A stretch of 64,000 nucleotides of DNA. Source: Arthrobacter sp. SLBN-83 (lineage in GTDB: Bacteria > Actinomycetota > Actinomycetes > Actinomycetales > Micrococcaceae). The stretch spans positions 620,001-684,000 of the forward strand of contig NZ_VFMX01000001.1 of assembly GCF_006715285.1 (NCBI RefSeq), written 5' to 3'. Every line of letters starts with the position of its first letter. The stretch's first letter is position 1. This document shows, one piece after another, positions 17,572 through 25,965 of this stretch. A program made the position numbers and the translations under genes. The notes under the pieces are model-generated. The model searched no databases, was not told the DNA's origin, and saw only the letters and a list, made by a program, of their open reading frames with translations.

Positions 17572-19871
17572 CAGTGCCCGGCCCGTTCCAGCCGGGCGTC
17601 GGCGGGCACTTTCTCCCACTCGGCGGCCAGTTCACGTTCCGCGGTGGTGGGCACCAGCCCCGCGGGGGCGAAGACGCGCGACGGAACGAACGGGTCCTCG
17701 TTGTCCATGGTGGCTATCCCGGCCGCCCTGTCGCGGAAGGCCTTGACCGTGGCGAGTACCGCCGTCGCAATCACGATGATGCTGAGCACCACGAAGATCA
17801 CGGACAACCAGCCCTGGATGGCGGTGTTGCGGACCACGGCCTCCATCGCGGCCACGGACTTGGCGGTGCCGAACTCGGTCTTGCCGTCCGCCAAGGCCTT
17901 GCTGAACGCTGCGTTGTTGGCGAAGTACCCCACCGCCGGGACGGGCGAGAAGATCTTCTGGTAGCTGGCGGTGATGGTCACCACCGCGGCGAAGGCCAGC
18001 GGCAGGGCCACGATCCAGAGGTACTTGAAGGTACCGCGCTTGGCGACGATGGCCAGGCACACGGCCAGCGCGATGGCGGCCAGCAACTGGTTGGCGATGC
18101 CGAACAGCGGGAACAGGGTGTTGATGCCGCCCAGCGGGTCGGTAACGCCCATCAGCAGCACGGCGCCCCAGGCAAGGACCATGATGGCGGTGCAGAGCCA
18201 GGCCCCGGGACGCCAGGAGGCTTCCTTGAACTTGGGGACGAAGTTGCCGATGGAATCCTGCAGCATGAACCGGGCAACACGGGTGCCGGCGTCCACAGCG
18301 GTGAGGATGAAGAGTGCCTCGAACATGATGGCGAAGTGGTACCAGAAGCCCATCAGCGCCGTGCCGCCGACGAACTGGTGCATGATGTGCGCCAGGCCCA
18401 CGGCCAGCGTGGGGGCGCCGCCGGTGCGGGACACGATGCTTTGCTCGCCCACGTTCCGTGCCGTCTCAGCCAACAGGTCCGGGCTGATGTTGACCCCGGC
18501 CAGGCCCAGGCTGTTGACCCAGGTGGCCGCGGTTTCAACGGTTCCGCCGGTGAGGGCAGTGGGGGCGTTCATGGCGAAGTAGAGGCCGCGGTCGATCGAG
18601 ATGGCGGCTACCAGGGCCATGATGGCCACGAAGGATTCCATCAGCATGCCGCCGTAGCCGATGTACCGGGTCTGCCGTTCCTTTTCCACCAGCTTGGGGG
18701 TGGTGCCGGAGGAGATCAGGGCATGGAACCCGGACAGGGCGCCGCAGGCGATGGTGACAAACAGGAAGGGGAACAACGCGCCGGAGAACACGGGCCCGTT
18801 TTCCCGGCCGGCAAACTCGCTGAAGGCCGGGACAGTGACTTCGGGCCGGACCACGATGATGGCCAGCGCCAGCATCACGATCACGCCGATCTTCATGAAG
18901 GTGGAGAGGTAGTCGCGCGGGGCGAGCAGCAGCCAGACCGGCAGGATCGCGGCGATGAAACCGTAGATGATCAGGCCCCAGGCGATGGTCACCTTGTCCA
19001 GGTGGAACACGGCGGCGCCCCACTCGGTCTGGGCCACCAGGCCGCCGCCAATAATGGCGGCCATCAGCAGGACGAAGCCGATGATCGAGACCTCCATGAC
19101 CTTGCCGGGGCGCAGGTAGCGGAGGTAGACACCCATGAACAGGGCGATGGGGATGGTCATGCCCACGGAGAACACGCCCCACGGGCTTTCACCCAGGGCA
19201 TTGACGACGACGAGTGCCAGGATGGCCACGATAATCACCATGATGAGCAGGGTGGCAATGAGTGCGGCCGTGCCGCCGATGACGCCGAGCTCCTCGCGGG
19301 CCATCTGGCCCAGGGAGCGGCCGCCGCGGCGCATGGAGAAGAACATCACCAGGTAGTCCTGGACGGCGCCGGCGAGGACGACGCCGACGATGATCCAGAT
19401 GGTGCCGGGAAGGTAACCCATTTGGGCTGCGATGACCGGGCCCACCAGCGGGCCGGCGCCGGCGATGGCGGCAAAGTGGTGGCCGAACAGCACGTTGCGG
19501 TCCGTGCGGACGTAGTCCTTGCCGTCAGCCTTGTACTCGGCCGGGGTGGCGCGGCGGTCGTCCGGCTTGGTGATGTACCGCTCGATCACCTTGGAGTAGA
19601 AGCGGTAGCCGATGAGGTACGTGCACACGGAGGCGAAGACGAACCAGATGGCATTGACGGTTTCACCGCGGACGATCGCCAGCATGAACCACGCAACGCC
19701 GCCCAGCAGGGCAATGGCGGCCCAGAGTGCGATCTTGGCCGGGGTCCATTTCCGGTCCTCGGCCTCGAGCCGGGCCTCGTCCACGGCGGGCGGGGGAAGA
19801 TCCGGGTCTGTGGCCAGCCCGCCGCCCTCCGCCCGTGATCCGTTCTTCCGCTGGTCAGGCACTCCGGCCAT
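17571..19871 (-). CDS. cstA: carbon starvation protein CstA (pyruvate/peptide transporter)
   Basis: A 766-residue integral membrane protein of the CstA family; relatives take up pyruvate or peptides when carbon is scarce. The hydrophilic N-terminus (about 50 residues) is followed by around 16 hydrophobic segments. Family landmarks are FGHHFAAIAGAGPLVGPVIAAQMGY, GAVQDYLVMFFSMRRGGRS, HALISSGTTPKLVEKE and DAGTRVARFMLQD. I start at ATG 19871, which has AGGAGG six bases upstream; an earlier ATG at 19919 lacks a site. ybdD is coupled downstream. Upstream, 147 bp separate it from the ABC permease gene. Confidence 0.95.
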   Translation of the reverse strand: MAGVPDQRKNGSRAEGGGLATDPDLPPPAVDEARLEAEDRKWTPAKIALWAAIALLGGVAWFMLAIVRGETVNAIWFVFASVCTYLIGYRFYSKVIERYITKPDDRRATPAEYKADGKDYVRTDRNVLFGHHFAAIAGAGPLVGPVIAAQMGYLPGTIWIIVGVVLAGAVQDYLVMFFSMRRGGRSLGQMAREELGVIGGTAALIATLLIMVIIVAILALVVVNALGESPWGVFSVGMTIPIALFMGVYLRYLRPGKVMEVSIIGFVLLMAAIIGGGLVAQTEWGAAVFHLDKVTIAWGLIIYGFIAAILPVWLLLAPRDYLSTFMKIGVIVMLALAIIVVRPEVTVPAFSEFAGRENGPVFSGALFPFLFVTIACGALSGFHALISSGTTPKLVEKERQTRYIGYGGMLMESFVAIMALVAAISIDRGLYFAMNAPTALTGGTVETAATWVNSLGLAGVNISPDLLAETARNVGEQSIVSRTGGAPTLAVGLAHIMHQFVGGTALMGFWYHFAIMFEALFILTAVDAGTRVARFMLQDSIGNFVPKFKEASWRPGAWLCTAIMVLAWGAVLLMGVTDPLGGINTLFPLFGIANQLLAAIALAVCLAIVAKRGTFKYLWIVALPLAFAAVVTITASYQKIFSPVPAVGYFANNAAFSKALADGKTEFGTAKSVAAMEAVVRNTAIQGWLSVIFVVLSIIVIATAVLATVKAFRDRAAGIATMDNEDPFVPSRVFAPAGLVPTTAERELAAEWEKVPADARLERAGH

Positions 19872-20018
19872 GTCTCCTCCTTGAGAGTTCTCACACTTCT
19901 GCCATGGGCACCCTACCAACGCGGGCCATCCACAAAGCGGCCGACGGCGGCGCGGCGCCCGGCCATGCGGCGAACGGCACCGCCCCGGCGACGAACGAGG
20001 GGGACGGCAGCCGTCCTG

Positions 20019-22874
20019 CTAGGCCAGGCCGCGCCGGGACAGCGGCAGGCCGGAGCGGGTGCAGGCCCAGGCAAGCGTTGCGCCCACCAAAGGCACGGCA
20101 ACCACCAGGGCCAGCAGGTGAAGCCAGGGAACCTCCACTGCGGTCCGCATATCCGTGGACATGACCAGAAGGAGCGCGGGCACCACCCCGGCGAGCGCCC
20201 CCAGCAAAGCGCCCACGCCGCTGGTGAACAAGGCCTGCGATCCGGCCAACGCGCGGCGCAGCCGGGGTGACGCGCCAACCCCGGCAAGGGTGGCATGGTC
20301 CGTGCGGGCGTCGGCCAGGGACAGGCCGGTGGTGATACCCGCCGCACTGAACGTGATCAGCGCCGCGGCAGCCACGATGGACCAGGTCATCCACTGTCCG
20401 CCCTGCGAGATACCTGGTTCCGCTTGGAAGGGCATGCCGGGCTGCCCATAGACGGCAGCGGCTGCAGCGGAGGCTGCATCCGCCTCAGATTCCGACGGGT
20501 ACTTCGCCAACTGCACCAACAGTCCGGTCGGTGCCGGGCGCAGGTCAAGGCGCCGGGCTGTCTCGGGTGAGACAACGCCGTAGTAAGGAACGTCGACGGC
20601 CGGTTCGAGCACCGCTGCGGCCAGGGTGGTGCTGCTGACCACTGAAGGGACAGTGCCGGGTCCAGAGGGCGCCGGCCCCTGGGTCCGCACATCCTTGGCC
20701 TGGAGCACGGCCTTTCCGTCATGGACGAAGACCTGGTTGGTCACCACCATCCCGCCGGCCTTAAGCACCGCGAGCGCCTCCGGGGACGCGTCCCGGCCCA
20801 GCGCTGCCCGGATCTCCTCCCCGCCGCCCACCAGGATGGCCCGGTCGGACGGCTGTTCATCGACCATGGATCCGCGGCACCGCCAGTCCGCCCGGTCTAC
20901 GAGCCTTCCCTGCGGCGTCGTGGGACACTCGTTGGCCTGCGGTTTGGCCAGCGAAAAAACCAGGCAATTGGAGGTGTCCGTCCGTGCCGGGAACCCTGCG
21001 TCGGCGGGACCTTCCGGACAGTTGAGCAGGCCTTCAGGAGCCGTGACGAGCTGGGTTGATTCGACAGTGCCCAGGGCCTCCGCCAGCGCGGAGGAAAGCA
21101 CGGATGCGTCCACCTGCCGGGGCGCCTGCCTGGTTCCGTCGGCCGCCGGGGGTGGGTCCACTGCCAGCGGCAGATACGCTTGGTTTTCCAACCCGCTCCA
21201 ATAATGCGCCTCCCGCTGTCCCGCCTGCTGGCTGGCTGACAGCACCAGGGCGGCGCTTGCGAGCGTTGCTGCTGCCAGCACCGCTGCTACCGCGGGCACG
21301 CTCCGGCCGCGGTTCCTCGCCGAGTCCCGCGCGGCCATCCGGAGGGAGAGGGACAGCCACTGTGTCCGGGATGTAAGGCGGAGAATCAGCCAGCCGGTCA
21401 CCAGCACCAGGCCGGTAACGGCGAAGACCGCACCCGCACTCAGCATCGAGACCACCAACGGCAGTTGCTCTGCCTGCCGGTCGGGGTCATTCGTGGATGC
21501 CCCAATAAGCCAGCCGGCTGCCAGCAGCCCAGCGGCAAGGGCCAGGGCCACGGCGCCCGCCAGGGTGGGCCGCGTACCTTTAGGTGCCGTCGTCCGCCCG
21601 GATTTGAGCGCGCCCAGCACCGCGTGCCGGGACACCTGGCGGGCGGGGACCATTGCGGCCAGGACGCAGGCGGCCAGGCCCATGGCCATGGCGCCGGCGG
21701 TCAACAGGAAGTCCGGGTGCAGGCCGGCCAGCCGGGCAGAACCAGTCGAACGGACAAGATGCACGACGGCGGCAGCGGCTCCCAGCCCCAGTGCGGCTCC
21801 CGCGGAAACGGCAAGGCTGCCGAGCCACAGTCCGCCCGCCGTGACGACGGCCCCAATGGTGGAACTTTCCGCTCCCGCGGACGCCAGCAGCGCCAGTTCA
21901 CGCATCTGGCGTTTTGCTCCAACAGCGAAGGCGGCGCCGGCCAGCAGGCCCACCTCTAGGAGTGCGAGCGCCCCGACCAGGCCGAACGTAGCGTAGACGG
22001 TCACCAGCACAGGGGTGTTGTCGTGCAGCAGGGAACCCGGAACAGTGCGCTGGCCGGCGGACGGCGGGTCCAGCACCACGCTCCGGGACAGCACCCCCAC
22101 CCCTTTGCTGTTGGCCTCCCTGATCTGCTGCCAGGTAACCGGCTCGGGGCCCACCAGGTAGTAGGACACGGATTGGCGGTTCAGCGGCCCCTGCTGGATA
22201 CCGGCAGCCACCTGGCTGGACTGCAGGTACAGGATGCTGTTGCTGTCCGCGGCGGAAGCGTCACGGATGGTACCCACCGGGACAAAGGTTCCTGCCGACG
22301 TCGTGAATTCCTGGCCGAAGGCGAGGTGGAACCGCGCCATCAGCCCCGGCGAAACCAGCACCTCCGTCCCGTCGTGCGGTGCGCGGCCGGCCAGCAGGCT
22401 GTACTTGCCCTCAAAAGCCGGATTGAGCGCGTCAACCTCTCGGCCCTGCAGGGAAACAAGGGCCTCGCCCACCCCCGTGGTCAGCTGCAGCTGGCGTTGC
22501 CGCAGGACCTCATAGCCTGCGGGGAGGGCATCGAGGGGATCAGTCCGCTGGAAGTCCGGGTCGTAGCGGCCGGAGCTGGAGGCGATGACACCGTCATTGA
22601 GTGGGTCCTGCAGCGAGTCCGCGCTGGGGACCGGCAAGGCGCTGAACCTGGCCTGCGTGTTGCCCAATTCGTACCGGACAATTTCCGCGGGCGTGCGCTG
22701 GGAGCTCTGGTAGAGGGTGGCTGCGCCGGTCATGCCGGCCACCGGCAGCATGATCAGCAGGACGATCAGGAGCGAGCGCCCCTTGTGGCGGGCGATGTCG
22801 CGGCGGGCCAGCCGGAGGGCAATCCGGTGGCTGCTCCGGCGCCAGTGCGGCACCGGAGTCAGGTCCAACGGCAT
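20019..22874 (-). CDS. ABC transporter permease, FtsX/MacB type
   Basis: A 951-residue membrane protein. It begins MPLDLTPVPHWRRSSHRIAL and has an N-terminal TM, a large extracytoplasmic domain (about residues 60-310), a group of TMs at about 315-470, further TMs at about 490-590, a second extracytoplasmic domain with several cysteines (LLNCPEGP, SNCLVF, NECPTTP, WRCRGS), and C-terminal FtsX-like TMs at about 810-935. This duplicated FtsX plan suits export of peptides or lipids, or stress sensing, rather than import. Its ATG at 22874 overlaps the ATPase stop by one base (TGATG). Third gene of the padR operon. Confidence 0.9.
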   Translation of the reverse strand: MPLDLTPVPHWRRSSHRIALRLARRDIARHKGRSLLIVLLIMLPVAGMTGAATLYQSSQRTPAEIVRYELGNTQARFSALPVPSADSLQDPLNDGVIASSSGRYDPDFQRTDPLDALPAGYEVLRQRQLQLTTGVGEALVSLQGREVDALNPAFEGKYSLLAGRAPHDGTEVLVSPGLMARFHLAFGQEFTTSAGTFVPVGTIRDASAADSNSILYLQSSQVAAGIQQGPLNRQSVSYYLVGPEPVTWQQIREANSKGVGVLSRSVVLDPPSAGQRTVPGSLLHDNTPVLVTVYATFGLVGALALLEVGLLAGAAFAVGAKRQMRELALLASAGAESSTIGAVVTAGGLWLGSLAVSAGAALGLGAAAAVVHLVRSTGSARLAGLHPDFLLTAGAMAMGLAACVLAAMVPARQVSRHAVLGALKSGRTTAPKGTRPTLAGAVALALAAGLLAAGWLIGASTNDPDRQAEQLPLVVSMLSAGAVFAVTGLVLVTGWLILRLTSRTQWLSLSLRMAARDSARNRGRSVPAVAAVLAAATLASAALVLSASQQAGQREAHYWSGLENQAYLPLAVDPPPAADGTRQAPRQVDASVLSSALAEALGTVESTQLVTAPEGLLNCPEGPADAGFPARTDTSNCLVFSLAKPQANECPTTPQGRLVDRADWRCRGSMVDEQPSDRAILVGGGEEIRAALGRDASPEALAVLKAGGMVVTNQVFVHDGKAVLQAKDVRTQGPAPSGPGTVPSVVSSTTLAAAVLEPAVDVPYYGVVSPETARRLDLRPAPTGLLVQLAKYPSESEADAASAAAAAVYGQPGMPFQAEPGISQGGQWMTWSIVAAAALITFSAAGITTGLSLADARTDHATLAGVGASPRLRRALAGSQALFTSGVGALLGALAGVVPALLLVMSTDMRTAVEVPWLHLLALVVAVPLVGATLAWACTRSGLPLSRRGLA

Positions 22875-23611
22875 CAGAGCCCGGCCTGCGTCAGGAGCAT
22901 GGTGGGATCGTGCATGGCGGCCGCCTGGTCGATGATGCGACCGTCGCGGAGGAAGACCACCCGGTCCGCCCAGGCCGCGTGCCTGGCCTCGTGCGTGACG
23001 AGCATGACGGCGGCACCGGCATCGGCCCGGGCACGGAGTACTTCCATGACGCCCTGGCCCGTCGTGGAATCGAGCGCGCCGGTGGGTTCGTCGGCCAGGA
23101 TCAGCCGGCGCTTGCCCACGATGGCGCGGGCAATGGCCACGCGCTGCTGCTGGCCACCGGACATCTGGTCCATGAAGCGGTCGGCGAGTTCCGGAATTCC
23201 CACCTGCCGGAGCGCATCCGCGGCCTGCCGGTGGGCCTTCCTGGCGGAAGTTCCATCCAGCTCGAGAGGCAGTGCCACGTTTTCCGCGGCCGTAAGCGTG
23301 GGAACCAGGTTGAAGTCCTGGAAAACGTATCCAACGGCCCTGCGGCGCAGGCGGGCAAGGTCGTTCAGGCCCAGCCCGGCCAAGGGCGTGGATTCGACGA
23401 AGACAGCGCCCGAGGACGGCCGGTCCAGGCCCCCGGCAAGGGCCAGCAGGGATGATTTGCCGGAGCCCGACGGGCCCATGACCGCGACGAACTCCCCCGC
23501 GCTGATGGTGAGGTCGACGTCGCGGAGTGCAGCGACCGCCGTCGCGCCTTCCCCGAATGTCCTGCCAACCTTGGCGAGCTCCAGAACCTGCTGCGCCCCC
23601 TGCAGGCTCAC
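22874..23611 (-). CDS. ABC transporter ATP-binding protein (LolD/MacB-like)
   Basis: A 245-residue ATPase that powers the adjacent permease. All catalytic motifs are intact: Walker A GPSGSGKSS, Q-loop VFQDFNLVPTLTAAENV, signature MSGGQQQRVAIARAI, Walker B LILADEPTGALD and H-loop VTHEA. The fusion of family traits (DFNLVPTLTAAENVALPL) places it with LolD/MacB/FtsE-type exporters. The GTG start at 23611 overlaps the padR stop (GTGA). The stop overlaps the permease ATG. Confidence 0.95.
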   Translation of the reverse strand: MSLQGAQQVLELAKVGRTFGEGATAVAALRDVDLTISAGEFVAVMGPSGSGKSSLLALAGGLDRPSSGAVFVESTPLAGLGLNDLARLRRRAVGYVFQDFNLVPTLTAAENVALPLELDGTSARKAHRQAADALRQVGIPELADRFMDQMSGGQQQRVAIARAIVGKRRLILADEPTGALDSTTGQGVMEVLRARADAGAAVMLVTHEARHAAWADRVVFLRDGRIIDQAAAMHDPTMLLTQAGL

Positions 23612-24213
23612 CGGCGGCTGTCCGCGTTGAGCGGGGCTTCTTCCGCGGCCCCGTTGGAAGTTTTCCTCGCCGCACCCGTGGCGGCTGACTGCGCCTGCTG
23701 GACCATCCTGGCCTCGCAGAGGTCCAGCCAGCGGACCTCTGCCTCGGTCTGGAAGATCAGCGAATCCAGGACCAGGAGCCAGGCAGTGTCCGCGGCCCGC
23801 TGGTTGGCCGCGGTGTCACGGCGTGCCTTGGTGTAGTCCTGCAGTGCCCGGATGGACGCCACCCGCTGCGCCTGGATGATGGCCTGCACGTCCACACCGG
23901 GCAGCGTGACGGCGAGCGCGAGTTTGATGGCCAGCTCATTGCGCGGCGGGTTGTTGCGCTCCACCGGGGCTGCGAACCAGTTGCGGACCTCTGCTTGTCC
24001 GGCGGGCGTAATGCTGTACACCACGTGCCCTTCACCGTCGTCGCCTTCTTTGGCCACCAGGGCGTCGCGTTCCAGCCGGTCCAGCGTGGTGTACACCTGC
24101 CCGATGTTCAGGGGCCACGTGGCTCCGGTACGGTTCTCGAACTCGACCCGCAGCTGGTAGCCGTAACGCGGCTGGTCCTGCAGCAGGGCGAGGAGGCTGT
24201 GGCGAATGGACAT
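23608..24213 (-). CDS. PadR family transcriptional regulator
   Basis: A 201-residue regulator. The N-terminal winged helix carries the PadR signature: LLALLQDQPRYGYQLRVEF, then VYTTLDRLERDALVAKEGDDGEG and YSITPAGQAEV. The C-terminal helical dimerisation part (residues about 95-165) matches the Vir_C-type extension. It is the first gene of an operon with the ABC ATPase and permease, so it probably represses them until a toxic compound or envelope stress binds. ATG at 24213 follows a GGGGGAG ribosome site. Its promoter region holds repeated GGTATGCA half-sites. Confidence 0.92.
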   Translation of the reverse strand: MSIRHSLLALLQDQPRYGYQLRVEFENRTGATWPLNIGQVYTTLDRLERDALVAKEGDDGEGHVVYSITPAGQAEVRNWFAAPVERNNPPRNELAIKLALAVTLPGVDVQAIIQAQRVASIRALQDYTKARRDTAANQRAADTAWLLVLDSLIFQTEAEVRWLDLCEARMVQQAQSAATGAARKTSNGAAEEAPLNADSRR

Positions 24214-24239
24214 TTTGCTCCCCCGGGCTAGTCACTGTC

Positions 24240-24324
24240 GGTATGCACAGGCCCCCAAGACCCGTGCATACCGCGTATGGTCAGCGTAACGCCCAAACCT
24301 GCCGGATGCAATACCGGGTATGCA
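24240..24324. promoter_or_regulatory. candidate PadR operator array
   Basis: A perfect 9-bp inverted repeat GGTATGCAC (24240-24248) and GTGCATACC (24264-24272) lies 27-59 bp upstream of padR. A third GGTATGCA copy sits at 24317-24324, with a degenerate partner TGCAATACC at 24307-24315, so ATACCGGGTAT is itself a palindrome. Repetition of one half-site three times in the padR promoter fits autoregulation. Confidence 0.7.
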
Positions 24325-24334
24325 ATGGGGCTTG

Positions 24335-25318
24335 CTACATGACCAGCAGTACCTTGCCCACATGGTCACCGCTGTCGAAATAGCGGTGGGCCGCACCGAC
24401 CTGGTCCAAGGGGAAGGTTTTGGCAACGAGCGGACGGATCCTGCCGTCCACCACCAGCGGCCACACCGCATCACGGACGGCGGTCATGATGGCGCCCTTT
24501 TCCGCCACCGGCCTGGGCCGCAGGGCGGTAGCCACTACGGCAGCCCGCTTCTTCAGCAGCAGTCCGAGGTCCAGTTCACCCTTGGCCCCGCCCTGCAGGC
24601 CGATCACCACCAAGCGGCCGTAGTCCGCCAGGGCATCCACATTCTGCTGGAGGTACTTGGCCCCCACTACATCCAGGATGACGTCCGCGCCCTTGCCGTC
24701 GTTTTGCCGCCTCAAGCTCTCCGGGAAATCTTCCTCTTTGTAATTGATGGCAATGTCCGCCCCGAGGAACGCTTTGGCAGTGCTGACCTTTTCCTCGGTG
24801 CCGGCCGTCGTGGCCACCTTGGCACCGAACGCCTTGGCCAGCTGGATTGCCATGGTCCCGATGCCGCCGGTGGCGCCGTGGATGAGGACCGTTTCGCCCG
24901 GCTGCAGCTGCGCCGTCATGATCAGGTTGGAGTAGACCGTGGCGGCCACCTCAGGGAGGGCTGCCGCGGTGACCAGGTCCACCCCCTCAGGCACGCGCAG
25001 CACCTGCTCGGCCGGAACGGCCACCTGCTGTGCGTAGCCACCGCCGGCGAGCAGGGCCACCACCTTGTCCCCCAAGGAGAAAGGCTTGCTGACACCGGGG
25101 CCGAAGCCTGCGATCCTGCCGGAAACCTCCAGCCCGGGAACTTCAGAGGCGCCGGGCGGCGGCGGGTAGAACCCCCGGCGCTGCTGCACATCCGCCCGGT
25201 TGAGGCCGGCCGCCACCACATCAATCAGCACTTCACCCTGGCCGGGCACCGGGGCATCCACGTCCCGGACTTCCAGCACCTCCGGGCCGCCCGGCTCCGA
25301 AATGTAGACGGCTTTCAT
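24335..25318 (-). CDS. NAD(P)H-quinone oxidoreductase (zeta-crystallin/QOR type MDR)
   Basis: A 327-residue zinc-independent medium-chain reductase. It begins MKAVYISEPGGPEVLEV. Family landmarks are AAGLNRADVQQRRGFYPPPPGAS, PGLEVSGRIAGFG, the NADPH-binding HGATGGIGTMAIQLAKAFGAKV, and a late HRYFDSGDHVGKVLLVM. No catalytic zinc ligands are seen, as expected for the QOR subgroup. It reduces quinones or other electrophilic carbonyls with NADPH. I start at ATG 25318, behind GGGAGAGG; a longer frame to 25366 is not supported. The tRNA-Ser gene lies upstream on the other strand. Confidence 0.92.
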   Translation of the reverse strand: MKAVYISEPGGPEVLEVRDVDAPVPGQGEVLIDVVAAGLNRADVQQRRGFYPPPPGASEVPGLEVSGRIAGFGPGVSKPFSLGDKVVALLAGGGYAQQVAVPAEQVLRVPEGVDLVTAAALPEVAATVYSNLIMTAQLQPGETVLIHGATGGIGTMAIQLAKAFGAKVATTAGTEEKVSTAKAFLGADIAINYKEEDFPESLRRQNDGKGADVILDVVGAKYLQQNVDALADYGRLVVIGLQGGAKGELDLGLLLKKRAAVVATALRPRPVAEKGAIMTAVRDAVWPLVVDGRIRPLVAKTFPLDQVGAAHRYFDSGDHVGKVLLVM

Positions 25319-25426
25319 GGACCTCTCCCGTTCCTGACTCAAAATCCTGGTGCAACCAGTGTGCACCGGGCACCTTTCCCGGCCTGTTTTGTTGCAGGCA
25401 AGTGCCTATGAAACACTACTAGCTGA

Positions 25427-25514
25427 GGAAGGTTGTCCGAGCGGCCGAAGGAGCTGGTCTTGAAAACCAGTGTGCGGTAACCCCGTACCAAGAGTTCGAA
25501 TCTCTTACCTTCCG
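25427..25514 (+). tRNA. tRNA-Ser (TGA anticodon)
   Basis: An 88-nt class II tRNA. Acceptor stem GGAAGGT (25427-25433) pairs with ACCTTCC (25507-25513), discriminator G. The anticodon stem CTGGT/ACCAG encloses CTTGAAA with anticodon TGA. A long variable arm follows, as expected for serine. CCA is not encoded. Confidence 0.96.
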
Positions 25515-25519
25515 CAAGG

Positions 25520-25557
25520 AAACCCCTGGCAGCCGGCAACGGCGGCCAGGGGTTTTT
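25520..25557 (+). terminator. intrinsic terminator after tRNA-Ser(TGA)
   Basis: AAACCCCTGGC (25520-25530) pairs with GCCAGGGGTTT (25544-25554), followed by a T-run. Confidence 0.88.
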
Positions 25558-25965
25558 GCTTTTAATCCCATTGCTTGGTGCCACGGAGCGCGACTGCGGT
25601 GACCGCCCCCGGTGTTGCCGGGACGTAAATTCTTTGGACTAACCCCCTGCCAAAGCCCCTCCGGAAAGCTACCCGCCGGTATCGTTTGTGATGGCCGGCA
25701 CACCTGCGTGCTTGCCGACCTTGTCACTCCGCCAACAGCAATTCCGGTACGGGTTGGGGAAGCCCGTTCCGGAAGTAGGTCCGTTCCGCTGGGAAACGTC
25801 CCGCCGAATGCACGCCTTAGCCACCATGCGTTCATTCACTGCTGTTGTCATGAGCCGGACACCCACTCAGACCAGGAGCAGGACTGCGCACCTGGTCCGA
25901 CCGGTACAGCCGGACGCACCCTCCCGGGCCACCCACCCGGGACACCTCAATGAAAGTAAGAGCGG
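25558..25965. other. 408-bp intergenic region, no gene seen
   Basis: No convincing coding sequence is present; short frames here have poor composition. It must hold the promoter and leader of the secreted nuclease gene. I see only weak imperfect hairpins and no clear -35/-10 pair or Pho-type box. Confidence 0.5.

Noticed and set aside
17574..19838. A 754-residue plus-strand frame opposite cstA, rich in Gly/His/Asp.
   Set aside because: It is an antisense shadow of cstA with no hydrophobic core or motif.
20019..23675. A single 1218-residue minus-strand reading frame spanning permease and ATPase regions.
   Set aside because: The part before 22874 is an Arg/Gly-rich out-of-frame copy of the ABC ATPase gene. 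The true permease begins at ATG 22874, coupled to the ATPase stop.
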